A stretch of 64,000 nt of DNA from Psococerastis gibbosa (GCA_963971405.1 OZ020487.1:12745344-12809343), one strand, 5' to 3'; shown: positions 47,247-59,182, counted from the stretch's first letter. A program made the numbers and translations. Notes: generated by a model from the letters alone, not told the origin.

Positions 47247-47388
47247 GGTGCCCATTCCACATACGTGCAACGTCAATGAAAATTATGAAATTGATGGTGG
47301 CAGCAGACATTTTTACATACTAAAAATTCTGCTGCCACCATCAATTTCATAATTTTCATTGACGTTGTACGTATGTGGAATGGGGGCC
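47247..47388. mobile_element. Foldback MITE with empty paralogous site
   Basis: GGTGCCCATTCCACATACGT to ACGTATGTGGAATGGGGGCC, arms of about 65 bp. Flanks are CAA (47244-47246 and 47389-47391). The duplicate block reads TTCCACAAGCTATG (about 34991-35004) without the insert, proving a 3-bp target duplication that here is CAA rather than TAA/TTA. Confidence 0.82.
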
Positions 47389-48156
47389 CAAGCTACGAGT
47401 ATGCTAGTGGATAAATGGCGAAAAATGACAGTTAGAAACAAAAAGTATGCAAAAAAAACTGAATTCTCAATGTATTTCTTGTCTACTCATTTCTAAGATT
47501 CCCCACTTCTAATCCAGGATAATGACGATTAAGGGCGGTTCCCATCATCCTTTGAAAAGTCCCAGTAAGCGGTAAATAATACTACACGGCACCGCTATGC
47601 GTTGGTATATAGCGGTGCCGTCCACTAGTCCTTACCGATACATTTCTAAGGATGGTGAGCACCACCCTTAGACCCGGTCCTACCAACGCTTGTAAAGTAT
47701 CAGTAAACATTACTGGACGGTACCGTGCAGTATACCTCATGAAGACTTTATCAAGTGATTATAGGAACCCTATGGGTGAGTCTAATTAAGAGTCAGAAAT
47801 CACTTCCAAGATTTATTGCACGGAAAAAAAAATTGGCAGCAGACAAACTTCAGATGGGCAGTTTGCCGCCTAATTAATAAACCAATCTCGACTAGTGCCG
47901 TAGATTACACATCCACAACTATAATGACCAAATCAAAAGATTCTTGCAAAGTCGGCCATTTTGGTTTTTAACCCATGACCTCCATTTCAGCAGTACTCCT
48001 GTACCTATAGAATGTACCTGCCACCACAACTAAGCAACTTCCCGAAAGACCAAAAATTTTGAAAGACAAATAGCTGGAATGCCGTAGCACATATAACAAC
48101 ACCTCAATAAAATGTTTACTTCATCAACCCGCCACACCATCGCCAACGAAGTGAGG

Positions 48157-51100
48157 TTAACTCTTGGTCACATCCATGGGAACTATTTGCTCAGCTGCCT
48201 GCGTTTGCAGAATGTTTAGCACGGGGTTAGATGGCCTCACAAACTCTCGCGAGTTCCTGTTGCTGCTGCTAGCTCTCTGAAATAGAAATAAATAAGTATA
48301 GCCTTTAAGGAGTATTGTTATATTCTATCTGAATTGGGAAAACACTGGAAATCAAATATTTTTGTATTGAGTGGCAGGCGCGGATCTACGGTGGGGCTAT
48401 GCCCCCCCCCCCCCCATTAGGTTCCTCAAAATGCGTAAAACCCCACTATTTCAGTCCTATTTTTCACAAATTTTCTCCCCTGGGAGGCCCCCTTGTGCTC
48501 AATTGTATTAATTCCCTATAATATAGAATATTTCAGCCCTATTTTCCAAAAATTTTCTCTTAGCCCCCTCCATGGTCTCATTCTAGATCCGCGCCTGTTG
48601 AGTGGTGTAGTAAATCATGTATACAATAATTTCACGACAGAGTCAATGCGTCATTACGGTTAAGATTTTCAAATATTTTGTAAGCAAATCAGGCTTCTCG
48701 GTCAGTCTTTTAGGGACTAAAAGGTTGACTGAGGTGTTAACACTTTACTGTGTTCTGGAACATCTTTTGGGTTTGTGTCATTCAATTGTTTAGGTTAAGT
48801 ACATGTCTGAGGAAAAATTTATTTTTTAATCTAATATTTCACTTATCAAATCATCCCTTCAATAAATAAAAATATTTAAAAATTGTCCTCCATTAAGTAA
48901 AAAATCTTTTATAATTACAAAGGCTTTCACGGCCGGAGTTATGTGACGAAGCAATAGAAACCGGGATGATAGGGCGTGGTCGTTCTGAAAGCGTACTTCC
49001 AAACGTTTCGTCAACATCTGCGGTCGACATCTTGAGTTTTTCAGAACGACGACGGCCTATAATCCCGGATTCTACTGCTTCGTCACACAAAAATCTTGCT
49101 ACTTAAAGAATATTTTCCTGTACAGATTATCAGTAGTTAAAAACCACTTTGGCAGAGGGGGCCTAGGCCCTCTAGTCTCGAATTATGTCGTCCTAAATGT
49201 AGTCACATTTTTAATTAAACCCAATCCCCTGACCGATTGAGTGATACTCAAAAGATGAACACGGTTTTTTATGTTCTGATTCATAATGTGGAATCCAAGA
49301 TTATCCATTGGTCTTGCCTGTATTAACCTTTACTTACTGAGACAAACTTACCGGTACATGGACAGGAGGACTGACAGACCTTGGGAGGGACAAGAGCGAG
49401 CTATCGGAGGGCATGGTCTGACCGCACGAGTGGCAGCGGTGTGTATCTCGCAACAGACTCCCTCCCGGACTCAGTGGAATGGGACTCGAGTGTCCACGGG
49501 GACGCACATTCCCGCCGCAACTAGCTACCTCATTGAAGTGCCGCTCTTCCTCCATCTCCAAACTGAAAACAAAATAACAATGTTAATTAAGTCTGATTGA
49601 GTTCCGGGTATTTACCGTTATTTGTATTAATTTCTTCCAACCCTGATAACATCACGTCCTTACTAGGCAACTAGACTTAATGCAAATGGGGATATACGAT
49701 ATACTGTAAAGTGGATGTTCTCTCAGTGTCAACAATTGTCAACCAATATTTTATTATTAGCCTACATTATTTTATTTTTATTTACTTTTAATTTTTTACC
49801 TGTATTTGTTTAGACACTAATTTTACTTTTACTTTTATATTTGTAAAGGGGGGCCCAGCAGAATTGTTGAATAGTCTGAAGTGGATAGACATGAGGGAGA
49901 GGAAGAGGCTCACCATATCACACCCGGGCAACTGGATCTAATAACAACATACCTAGTCTCTGACTCAGACAACTGCCTGCACAACGCTTCCCTCCTCTCC
50001 ACCTCCAGTTGCAACTTCCTCTGCAGCCTCAGATTCTCCTCCCGTATCTGCTTCTCCTCGTTGGCATACTTGTGCATCTTCTCGTGCTGTTCCAGCTGTA
50101 TGCTCAGCAGTTTGGAACGCAGTCTGTTGACCTCCCCACGGAGGTTCTTGATGTGCGAGCTCAGGTTACTGGCTGCGTCACCGTTGGCGAGATCACGGGG
50201 GGACGCCGGGTCCGACACCGGCTGATCCAATTTGATTTGCAATGTTCTGAAATATACAAAATAATTAGGCCTCCTCAGGTACCAAAATCACGCATTAATG
50301 GTTCACTATTATTAAAATGGACAGGGTTTTAATTTTGAAAGAATGAGGATGAAGTTCAAAGGGACACTAAATGGAAGATATTTTAATTTTACGTTACATA
50401 TTATGTTTCCACTTCCAAAAACAATGGACTGTTTTCGTATACGGTAGTATAGAAATCCAAAATTCCGGTGATACATGCAGCAATTGAAAGAGATTACATC
50501 CGATTGGCGGCCCCTGAGCGGTTTCTATATGAAAGAGGCCTATTAAAAACAATCAAAGTTTACAAACCATTATAACCTATAACTCTAACGCTAGAGCACT
50601 TTATTCTTTACTATTCGTGCTGCAAGATCTACATGATCTAAATTCACGGTATACTATTAGTACCAACCTCTTCTCAGTCTCCAACTTGTCCATCCGCTTC
50701 CACAGCTTGTTGACGAGCGCCTCTTGCTCCTGCTCCAGAGTGTTTTCCAGTTCTATCTTTTCCCGTCGCAGCTGCTCCAGGTTGCTCTGTTTCGCCACTG
50801 TCTCCGCCTCCAGCTTCTCAATCTTGCGCATCAGTCTGTTCACCAGACATTCCTGCTCCTGTTCAAGCGTTTGCTCCAACTTGCATTTCTCTTGCCGCAG
50901 CTGAAAAATGTTATTTGAATAATAATTTTCATTGGAGACTATGCCTTACTTACTTAACGTGTCCGGGCCTAGGACACGTTGATCCAAAACATTGCGGCCG
51001 GGATGGCATTGTCATTGGCGTCTGAAAGATCTATCTAGGACACAGCTTCTCCTAGTCTCGGGCAAACCAGAAGGTGGCCATCATCTTGTTGTGTATGCCT

Positions 51101-54100
51101 AATAATAATAATTTCATGTAGTGCAAATGAATTTTTTTAGCTTCTTGGCTGATTGTTTAGAGAATGCTCCCTCAAATAATCTAGATTGATTAGTCAATAA
51201 CCAATAAAATTGTGTTCAAATAGCAGTATACACATTACCATTTTTCATCGGAAGCCATTAAAGAAATGATTAACGACTAAGTACCATAAGCTAACTAGTA
51301 CACTTTTTCGTGAATATGAGGCAGGCATTCAAAGTTCGATGAAGTTTATCCAATCCAAGATAACCATTCAGCTCGATGATTTACTTCCTGTGCTGGCTCA
51401 ATGAAATAAGTCAAATGCAAATTATTTATTACGTCATGATTTATTAGCAGTCAGCTCTGTAACTCTGTACACCGGAGCTTTTGTTTTTATTAATCAAAAC
51501 CGGCAGGGATTTGTAGCTCATACTGCAGCCTTTGGCTTATTGCACCTCCTATTTAAGATTGCGTATATTTTAGAGTGGGATTCACCCTTAGCAGCCTATT
51601 GTAAGCATTACTGCTGATGTCACTCTGAAAATGAGAGAAAGAAGACTCAGCTGGCGGGAGCACATCCAGAGATGTCTTTATAGAAAGGGGCACATGGCAC
51701 ACCCAGTACATCACCCTCGGGGAAGACTGAAGTTAATCTCTCCAGAAATATCGATCTCAACAGTGTTGCCTGGAAACAACGCTGCCCACCCTCCTTGCAG
51801 CCAAAGGCGACATAAAAGTAGTACTTCATTGAAATGTTACAATTATTTAGGGGCCGAGTATTGCATTTCTTAGAGACAGCAGAAGCTTAACCTCAAGTTT
51901 GTAGGGTCGCCACGCTTGTCCCCCCGGCCGCCATCTTAGAAAAAAGTGAAAACATATTTCCCGCGATATCTCGGAAACTATGAGTCTTACAAAAATATGT
52001 AAATATATAATTTGAAGCAAATTGTTTTGCCTACAAATATGTTAATATAACTTTTCACCCTAAATTAAAAATTAAAGAAGTTATAAGCAAAAAAGTAAGG
52101 CAAGTTTTATAACAATTTTCTTTTTTGCTCTATAATATGTTTGTACATTTTACAAAAAAATTACCTCAGACCAACCTTGTAGATGATCTTTTAAGGAAAA
52201 TTTTTCTCCATAACTTTTTTATTTCATTCATTTAAAACACTGTTACAGCGCTACAAAGTTGACCGGGCTCGTCAATGTTCATGAGAATCCGGTCGAAATG
52301 AAATGTTTAACTTATTTTTTATTTTATTACATATATATTATTACAAAATTTTTGTTAAATTCGTACAACTTCACTTATTCATTCCTAACTCGTTTCCCCG
52401 CTACCGATGAGATAGAGTCTGTAGGCGTTTTTTTACGTGGTATCCCCAGTAGGCCTACTCCACGGACGGTTTATAACGTAATCCTCGACATCATAATATT
52501 TTTAATCACTTATTAGCTAGCTATTCTAATCGACTTTTCTTCGATGGTCCTGGCTGTGGCTCAGAATCTAAATCAACGTCAAATGTGAAATTTTGAGGAA
52601 TGACAGGAGTTAAAATTGGAGTCATAGTTGGAATTTATTCTTCAAATTCAAAAGCCCAATCTTCAAGATCTTGATATCTTCCGAGCCACGATTAGACCTG
52701 GTGATATACTCGGAGACTGTGAAAACGAGCAGCATCTTGTGTTGGAGGCAGCGATGATAAATTAAATGAATTTTTAGTCACTGTCTTGGCAAATCGTTTG
52801 TATCGCAAGCCGTCTAATGAGTCGTCTTTATTACCGCCGCATAAAGCTATGAAAAAAAGGTCGCCAACAAGAGTGAGCAAAGATGGTTCGACTTTCTCAC
52901 TCAGGAATTGTGCGGTAACACCAGCTAATTCAGGATGTTTCTCCATAACTACTTGGATGGCTAAACTCAGCTGGGAAGATCGAAAAGGCTAAACCGCCAT
53001 ATTTGTTGTTTTGCATTTGAATTTTGTTTCTTATTTTTATTTAATTTAAAAAAAAATGAGCTATGCCACGTGTAGACATTGTTCGGGCGAAACATGCAGC
53101 AATATTATGAAAACATCAAAGTTGATGGAAGAAAATGAATTAGAAGATGAACTTCCAACTAGGACTCCAATTTTAATTCCTGCCATTCCTCAAACTTTCA
53201 CATTTGACGTTGATTTAGATTCTGAGCTACAGCCTGGACCATCGAAGAAAAGTCGATTAGAGTAGCTAGTCAATAAGTGATTATTTCGTTTAGACCGGAT
53301 TCTCATGAACATTGACGAGCCCGGTCGATTTTAGAGCGCTGTAACAGCGTTTTTAATGAATGAAATAAAAAAGTTATAGAAAAAAAATGTTCCTCAAAAG
53401 ATCATCTACAAGATTGGTCAGAGGTAATTGTTTTGTAAAATGTATAAAAAAAATGTTATAGAGCAAAAAAGAAAATTGGTATAAAACTTTTCTTACTTTT
53501 TTGCTTATAACTTCTTTAATATTTAATTTAGGGCGAAAAGTTATATTAACATATTTGTAGGCAAAACAATTTGCCATAAATTAGGTCCTTACAAATTTTT
53601 TGTAAGACGCATAGTTTCCGAGATATCGCAAAAAAATGTTTACACCCCTTTTTCTAAGATGGCGGCCGGTGGACAAGCGTGGCGACCCCACAAACTAGAG
53701 GTTAAGCTTCTAATGACCCCCCTCACATGTTTCAAAAATAAAATTGCTGCCTCAAAGAAATGCAAAGCTCATGTAACATTTCAATGGACTATAGGAATAT
53801 TCTGCAGTTTGTTTCTACTGCTGCATCTTTCGACATTACTAAGGCTAATATTCAAATGGTCAAGTCTTATAGCGCAGTGGTACGGACTCGTGACTTTCAC
53901 CCGAAGGGTTGTTGGTTCGAGTCCCACAATGGCTACATTTTCTGGTCATGCTTCGCAAGCAGGCGGTGCCGGGCCTTCCTAGTTGAGTGTAAGACAGGGC
54001 TTTATAGCCCTAACTCCGCTAGGTTGGCTTACTAATAGAAACAATAAAAAGTCCATACATAATTATTTAATATTATGCGAAGTTAGGTTGCGTTTCCGAC

Positions 54101-55759
54101 TTATGACTAGGCCTATTTATTAGTTCTCCTTAGTCCCTGCTACGCTGTTACCAATGAAATTGCTTTTTGCTTATAGCTAAAATAGGTAGATAATACAAGT
54201 AAAAAATATAAAATAACAAACCTGGTTCAGTTTCCGGGAAAGGTCATTGGTGAGACACTCTTCCTCCTGTTCATAGTGATGGGCCAGACTTTCTTTCTCT
54301 TTCTTCAGGGCTTGTATCTTTTTTAAAAGTGTGTTGCTGATGTATTCTTCTTCTTGTTCAGCTTTTGCTTGCTAAAACAATAATTATAATTCTTGGCTAC
54401 CATGACATGGACTGTTATCTGGCATGCAAAGAACGCATTGTATCCAGTTAAATTGAAATACTAAGAATTCTAATGTGTATTCTCCGTTTAATTTAAGATA
54501 CGATACAGCAATGTACTTTCTAGCCGCCTACAAGCTCCAGTTATGGGCCTCTCGGTAAGGACTGGCCGCCTGTTTTAAAACCAGATGGTGGGTTAAGAGA
54601 TAAACGCAGCACAGTTCGAGGAATTCCCGTCCTATTCGGCCGATTGTATATATCCAAACATTGAACATGAATGACAATTAAATTGGAATAAGAATAATTT
54701 ACTCAGAATCAGAATAGATAATATTGATCAGTGAAATAGAACAATGCAATACACAACTGTTACTTCATGCCTGGGAAAGTGGTAAAGAAGCAAGTAACCC
54801 TAATGTTCAGTACTAAGAATAGCAAAATAGTTCATCGTAAAATGCACGGGAATACTCATTTCAGCTACGCGGGGCGTACAGGGTGGGTGGCCAGATTTTT
54901 AAAAAGCAGAATAAACCCGGGGAAATTCAAGGGCCTGGAATGGGGGGTCCGGGGGGGGGGGGGGGCGCGTCCAGGGAATACCACCGAAAAAATTAAAATT
55001 CACAATATTCACAAGCAAAATAGTACGTGGCAGGGGGCGTTCAAACCACACAATAACACTTCAAAACTTTCAAATATTTGTGCCATTGAAGGGAGGCCAT
55101 TATTGAACAACAAAACTTAATGTTACAACAGTGTCCATACGTATGGCTTATGATTATATAATTATATAATAATAATATAATTATATATTACGGCTTCGTC
55201 AATAGCTATGGTATGAAAGTAATAACTGATAAAGGCTTGTTTCCTAGCTCCAAAACAAAAAATTCTGAATTCCAAATTCATAATGAATTAACCAAGTTAT
55301 CCTCCAATTTTCATAACAAATTGGGGTCCCATTGAGACAATTCAAAATTCAGGGTAGTCTGCAGTTTAATGGATAGTCAAATTAAATTATAAGGGGTATA
55401 TTTAACTAAAATAAAAAAAAATAGAGAGTATGGAGGATTGCAAGTGCTAAAGAGTATAATACTCTCCACAAGAGTAGGTTTGGCCATCCTAAGGACGTAG
55501 CCTAGGGCTATAAATGGAAAATTTAAAAATGTAAACAGACATTCCTGGAACTTACGATGATGACAGAAGCTTGTTTTAAGTTGTGATTCTCTTCTTGCAG
55601 GCTTTTGACGCGCAGCTTATACGTCTCCAATTCAACCTTGAGCACCCGGTTTTGCTGCTGCAACGATTCAATCCTTTTTTGCAACTTCTCCCTGGTAATT
55701 GGAGAGGGTGGCATCATAGTGCCGTCAACTGAACTTGAGTCACTCTCACTGTCTGCCAT
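48157..55759 (-). CDS. CCDC6: Coiled-coil domain-containing protein 6 homologue (six exons)
   Basis: Exons, in coding order: 55759-55556, 54371-54222, 50900-50668, 50246-49953, 49562-49352 and 48276-48157. All have GT-AG borders and phases agree, giving 403 residues. The start [10 protein letters not shown] precedes a long coiled coil (about 25-290) built of repeats of roughly 29 residues with EQEEE or EQEQE followed by NxLxx[14 protein letters not shown] and [20 protein letters not shown] are typical of CCDC6. A Ser/Pro-rich tail follows ([10 protein letters not shown]), shorter than in vertebrates. Human CCDC6 is a cytoskeleton-associated phosphoprotein linked to DNA-damage checkpoint control and a fusion partner of RET (known). 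The last exon ([15 protein letters not shown] to stop) is the least conserved and less certain. Introns hold a hAT-like MITE, a CTTTCACGGCCGG repeat, a long-inverted-repeat element and a SINE. Confidence 0.93.
48375..48597. mobile_element. hAT-like MITE in CCDC6 intron 5
   Basis: CAGGCGCGGATCTA and its complement TAGATCCGCGCCTG form 14-bp inverted ends, inside an 8-bp duplication TTGAGTGG (48367-48374 and 48598-48605). The interior has AAAACCCCACTATTTC, as in the 7121-8175 element, plus a C-run at 48404-48416. It has no ORF and is 98 bases from the last exon. Confidence 0.85.
48910..49095. repeat. CTTTCACGGCCGG foldback copy
   Basis: Contains GGCTTTCACGGCCGGAGTTA and AACGTTTCGTCAACATCTGC, with an inverted pair around GTTCTGAAAGC/TTTTCAGAAC and TGACGAAGCA/TGCTTCGTCA. 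Lies in CCDC6 intron 5. Confidence 0.55.
50990..51090. repeat. Dispersed repeat; empty-site relative of 12700-13200
   Basis: GGCATTGTCATTGGCGTCTG, then GACACAGCTTCTCCTAGTCT, then CAAACCAGAAGGTGG match the sequence flanking the 12769-13151 foldback, here uninterrupted. The nature of the repeat is unknown. Confidence 0.5.
52692..52946 (-). pseudogene. Element-borne coding remnant with HSLRVYHQV motif
   Basis: On minus the 84-codon stretch ends [20 protein letters not shown], where the next codons continue into the arm. I have a recollection of this Leu-Pro-Pro-Thr / His-x3-Val-Tyr-x-Gln-Val pattern in uncharacterised invertebrate proteins associated with mobile DNA; that is weak. It may be a piece of the parental element's protein. 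Confidence 0.35.
53056..53265 (+). CDS. Small Cys-containing ORF at element centre/right arm (69 aa)
   Basis: Starts [16 protein letters not shown], a Cys-x2-Cys-x4-Cys cluster, then an acidic stretch and a C-terminal [10 protein letters not shown]. From about residue 20 on, its DNA is mirrored at 52510-52650 in the left arm. It could be the 3' end of a longer element protein with a Cys-rich domain. Function unknown. Confidence 0.35.
   Translation: MSYATCRHCSGETCSNIMKTSKLMEENELEDELPTRTPILIPAIPQTFTFDVDLDSELQPGPSKKSRLE
53866..54048 (+). mobile_element. tRNA-Glu-like SINE in CCDC6 intron 2
   Basis: The head TAGCGCAGTGGTACGGACTC, loop CTTTCAC and B box GGTTCGAGTCC resemble a tRNA-Glu gene with UUC anticodon. 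It is followed by a conserved body (GCGGTGCCGGGCC, GAGTGTAAGACAGGGC, TTTATAGCCC, CCGCTAGGTTGGCTTA). Not a real tRNA: the acceptor stem does not pair and the body is a shared repeat. Confidence 0.75.
54372..55555 (-). other. CCDC6 intron 1
   Basis: Contains a G-run at about 54948-54964 and AT-rich sequence near 55150-55190. The open stretch at 54767-55120 has no recognisable features and looks non-coding. Confidence 0.5.
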
Positions 55760-57040
55760 TTCTGGAGGCTGTACAAAACTGTAGCTTACATAAAAACGTC
55801 TAAATAAAACGGTAAAGCTACCAGTTGTTTTAAAAACCCGATGTAAATGGATTAATCTCTGAAAAATCGACTAAAACACAAGTCAACTTCACAACTTATT
55901 ATAGTTTATAGTCAGAATAGAAATTTAACACCTTCTACACTCCAAGTATTTCTTGGTTTATACATTACTATAAGTTTTATGAACCAAATCTCTGAGTGTC
56001 AATAATTTTCAGCCAGAATCGGTTGAAATAAAAATTAAATTAATTTTTAGAAAACGATTTTTTAAAAAAATGTAAGATGGCGACTGCTGTAGCCTGTAAG
56101 ACGTGGCAGTAGATTTATTTTCTTTCGCGCCATTAGTAGCTTCCACGTCAAAAGTAAATAATAACTTAGTTAAAAGTTTTGTCATCCCAATATGCCTTTT
56201 CGAATTTCTATCTTTTTTGGTCATTTTATCATTTTACAAGTTATTACTTATAATATATGATTTAGTACAGAGGAAAATTTTACTTAAAAAAAATATGATG
56301 AGGCACCATAACGATGGTATTAAAGACGTCAACGAATTTGAAAACATACTGAACATTATAGGTAGGTAAAGATGGGTTATAGGAAGATAGATTTTGCCAG
56401 TGACTGAAAAGCGAGTTAAGCAGGAACCATGGTCAATGATTACGTCTAACGCGAATACCCGCATAGTATCTGTTCATATGGGGTGACGAATTTTTGCGTC
56501 GAATATTAAACACTTTCGATGTGATTTCTCAAATATCAGGGGCCTGTATTCAATGTATTTTATAATTTATTTATCTGTAAAATTGTAAGGTTATGTTATT
56601 ATTTAGTCATCATGCTTGCAATTTCCAATGCACATTGTAAATAGGCCAAAGAACCTTACATTAAAAAATTGTTCAATACAGTATTTACGTTTCAATTCCC
56701 CTAATTCCCTTTAATAATGAGGCAAGAAAAACTGCACTCTTGGATTTTATTTGCCAGGAGGGTAGTTGTAGCCTCCATTAGGAGATATAAAATTTGGACA
56801 GATGTTACGGTCAAAAATTGATTTCTTGGTACCTACCTGCACTATTATAATATTACTCAATATTGTTCCATAATATCAAAGCTCAATGGCTTTGATAATT
56901 GTGAACAGGCTGTAATTAGCTTATTTCTAACGAGGGCCGTACATATCCAATTAAAGAAAAATGAAAACGATTAAAAAATAATAACGATTAACTGATCAAC
57001 CCTCTTGCAGATAACCCACTATTGTATGGCAGCTACTGTA
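55760..57040. other. CCDC6 upstream region, no gene
   Basis: The 5' UTR and promoter of CCDC6 should lie just above 55759, but no core promoter element is distinct. AT-rich; nothing else recognised. Confidence 0.45.
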
Positions 57041-57304
57041 TGTATACACATTTGTAGGAACCTTGAGAGAGCTGAAGCTGTTGCTAGATTCCGCCTCAAT
57101 ACCGGCCATGACTACCTTCAGGCCCACCTACACCGCATTGGCCTTGCCGCCGATGACACATGTCCACTATGTCACGGTGGAAGAATGGACGAAGACCACC
57201 TGAGGGACTGCACGGCTCTCACCTACCCAAACGATGACTTGGTGAACCGCTATTGGGAAGCTCGGCGACGAATGGTTGAACTACCACGTTCGGGCGTTGG
57301 ATAA
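57041..57304 (+). pseudogene. LINE C-terminal fragment (Cys-His motif)
   Basis: The reading frame ARFRLNTGHDYLQAHLHRIG, then DTCPLCHGGRMDEDHLRDC, is the conserved tail after the RNase H or RT domain of many LINEs: a Cys-x2-Cys-x7-His-x4-Cys arrangement. It closes with a stop at 57302-57304. The upstream RT is absent, so it is a 5'-truncated insertion. No frame damage inside the fragment. Confidence 0.7.
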
Positions 57305-59182
57305 AGTAAAAGTAAGTATGTATAAAAAGCCGACTTTTGCCTTTCAATTATTTCTTGCTTTCTTATGCTCTTATATACTGTATATATATAGTAATATTGG
57401 CTTATTAAACCTAGACTAATACCTATGCCAAGGGTATGGAAAAAAAATTCTGAAGGCTGCCTCGGATGGATTAGTTACCAGCCACAATACCGCGGATAAG
57501 TGGCATTTCTTCTTAAATTTTATACTGTGCGCAAGCCTCATCCAAATATTCCAATAAAATCCTCTTAGAGAGGCAGCCTAATATAATAACTAAATTATGA
57601 GTGAACTCAACAGAGTGGGTTAAAGGATATCCGCTTTTACGCGTCACACTTTCATATGCGCCATTTTTTGCCCAATAAACAATATACAATAACTACTATG
57701 TATATAGGAACAGAAAATGAGTGACCGATAATGCCGCCATGCTCTCCTGTCCGTGAAAATGTTCCAGTTTTCCTGCCCACAAACCTTGACGAAGTACCTT
57801 CTCCCATGTTTAACTTGTGACCAACAGGTCGTTTTGGTGGGGAGGACGTGTGAATTTTGTCTTAATCATCTAACTTTCTTCTGTTCAGTTCGACACTGAC
57901 CTTGGAAGAAGGATCAGTGCTCTCTTTTCTGCTTTTACTGGCTCAGAACAGGTAAAACTTGTATTTTCATTATCCTCACGCAAATTTTGCATTCATCTTT
58001 ACGCCATCCTAGGCTATTCACAGTTTCCACTTATCTTGGCATTGTTAGTGCTGTTGTGTAGTGTTAAATCTTTTTAAGAATCTCACCAAACAATAGCACA
58101 AATTGGTAAGCTTAACTATTAATGTACAGTGTCTCCGGTGCTGCCAGGTTTTTACTAGGTAAGGGTGAAGGTGACGAAGTGAATGTACCATCAGGCATCA
58201 GCAGGTTGGCGTTATCATAATGATTTTATTACGTTAATATTTCTTAATCGCATTCTTGGAGATTTTTGTACCTATGTATTGTTTCCACACGGTTTTGGCT
58301 ATTAGCGCAATGGAACTATGCAGGAAAGCTATCTGACTTGAATACCATTGAAATGGAAAATAGCCTGATTTGAATTATACATAATTATGTTTTATTATGA
58401 ACTGATCCCTCTGGGGGCGCAGTTAGTTTAAGGATTGGCGACTGTTTTGTTGAGACCCTATTTTCTTCTGCTTTAACTGCCTCTTCTATCGAATATTGGC
58501 GATCATTCTAGCAATTTGCACCATGCAGACTGCTGCTCTGAAAAAGGAAGTCGTGCTCTTGCCAACTTACCAAGCTGTCTCAGGTTCTTCTTTTGCCAGG
58601 AACCCTCAGTCCTTCTATAGTTCTATCTTCCCTTGGATTATTACATGCAGGATATGTTACTTTACGTTCCTCATCACATGACCGAAGTATATTAGTTCCC
58701 ATTTCTGAATGATCATCAGCTACTCGGCTTCTTTATTCATTCGCCTCAAGACCTCAGCATTAAGGACAAGATCTCTCCAGGGTATGCGCAGCATTCGCTA
58801 GTGTATCCACATCTCAAATGTCCCCATATAAACATAATCAATTGTAGATTTATCAACGATTGATTTTGTTTGCGCGTTCCACAGAAACACCACACACTCG
58901 ACTGTAGCCTGTACGTCTATAATGTACATACAGTACAGTACCTCTACTATACTGTAAGTAAGGCTAAAAAATAAGATGATCTCTAAGCTTTGGGGCATGA
59001 ACAACTGAGAACTATATGCACAAGTCAGCTCATCCCTTTTGTGAAATTCTCAGATTACTCAATAGCTAGAATGAATGCACCCTTGACCCTGAGGGCCATG
59101 AAATGAAAAGTTGTGAAGGGATTTTCCGGAAGTCGAACATTGGTCGCCGTCTCAATATAGGTAGATGAATCTCCCTAAAACA
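57305..59182. other. No gene firmly recognised
   Basis: A 63-base open stretch at about 57889-57951 has an acceptor-like CTTCTGTTCAG and a donor CAG/GTAAAA, but no partner exon was found. From about 59095 the dispersed GGTAGATGAATCTCCCTAA repeat appears. Confidence 0.4.

Larger units (their letters stand above)
45515..48040. repeat. Second duplicated block, copy 2
   Basis: Corresponds in order to 29925-35741 but lacks the long-inverted-repeat element and the LINE tail of that copy. It has gained a foldback element at 47247. The match ends at AAGCAAC (48028-48034), the same heptamer that ends copy 1. Confidence 0.68.
51881..53711. mobile_element. Element with inverted repeats of about 0.7 kb, in CCDC6 intron 2
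   Basis: The left end AGAAGCTTAACCTC and right end GAGGTTAAGCTTCT start arms that stay reverse-complementary for about 0.6-0.75 kb. Examples are GGTCGCCACGCTTGTCC, the GATATCTCGGAAACTA box, TTGTAGATGATCTTTT and the ACATTGACGAGCCCGGTC block. Even a coding stretch is mirrored (52510-52650 against 53110-53270). The centre (about 52650-53050) is single copy. It is probably a non-autonomous DNA transposon. TTAA occurs inside both ends, but a clean target duplication is not visible. Confidence 0.62.

Noticed and set aside
51631..51873. 80-codon ORF in CCDC6 intron 2
   Set aside because: No domain or repeat support on either strand; intronic.
53866..53940. A tRNA-Glu gene
   Set aside because: A and B boxes and an anticodon-like loop are present, but the acceptor stem does not pair and the sequence continues into a body shared with other dispersed copies, so it is a SINE head.
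54767..55120. 117-codon ORF in CCDC6 intron 1
   Set aside because: Includes a G-run translated as a glycine stretch and shows no domain; intronic on the opposite strand.
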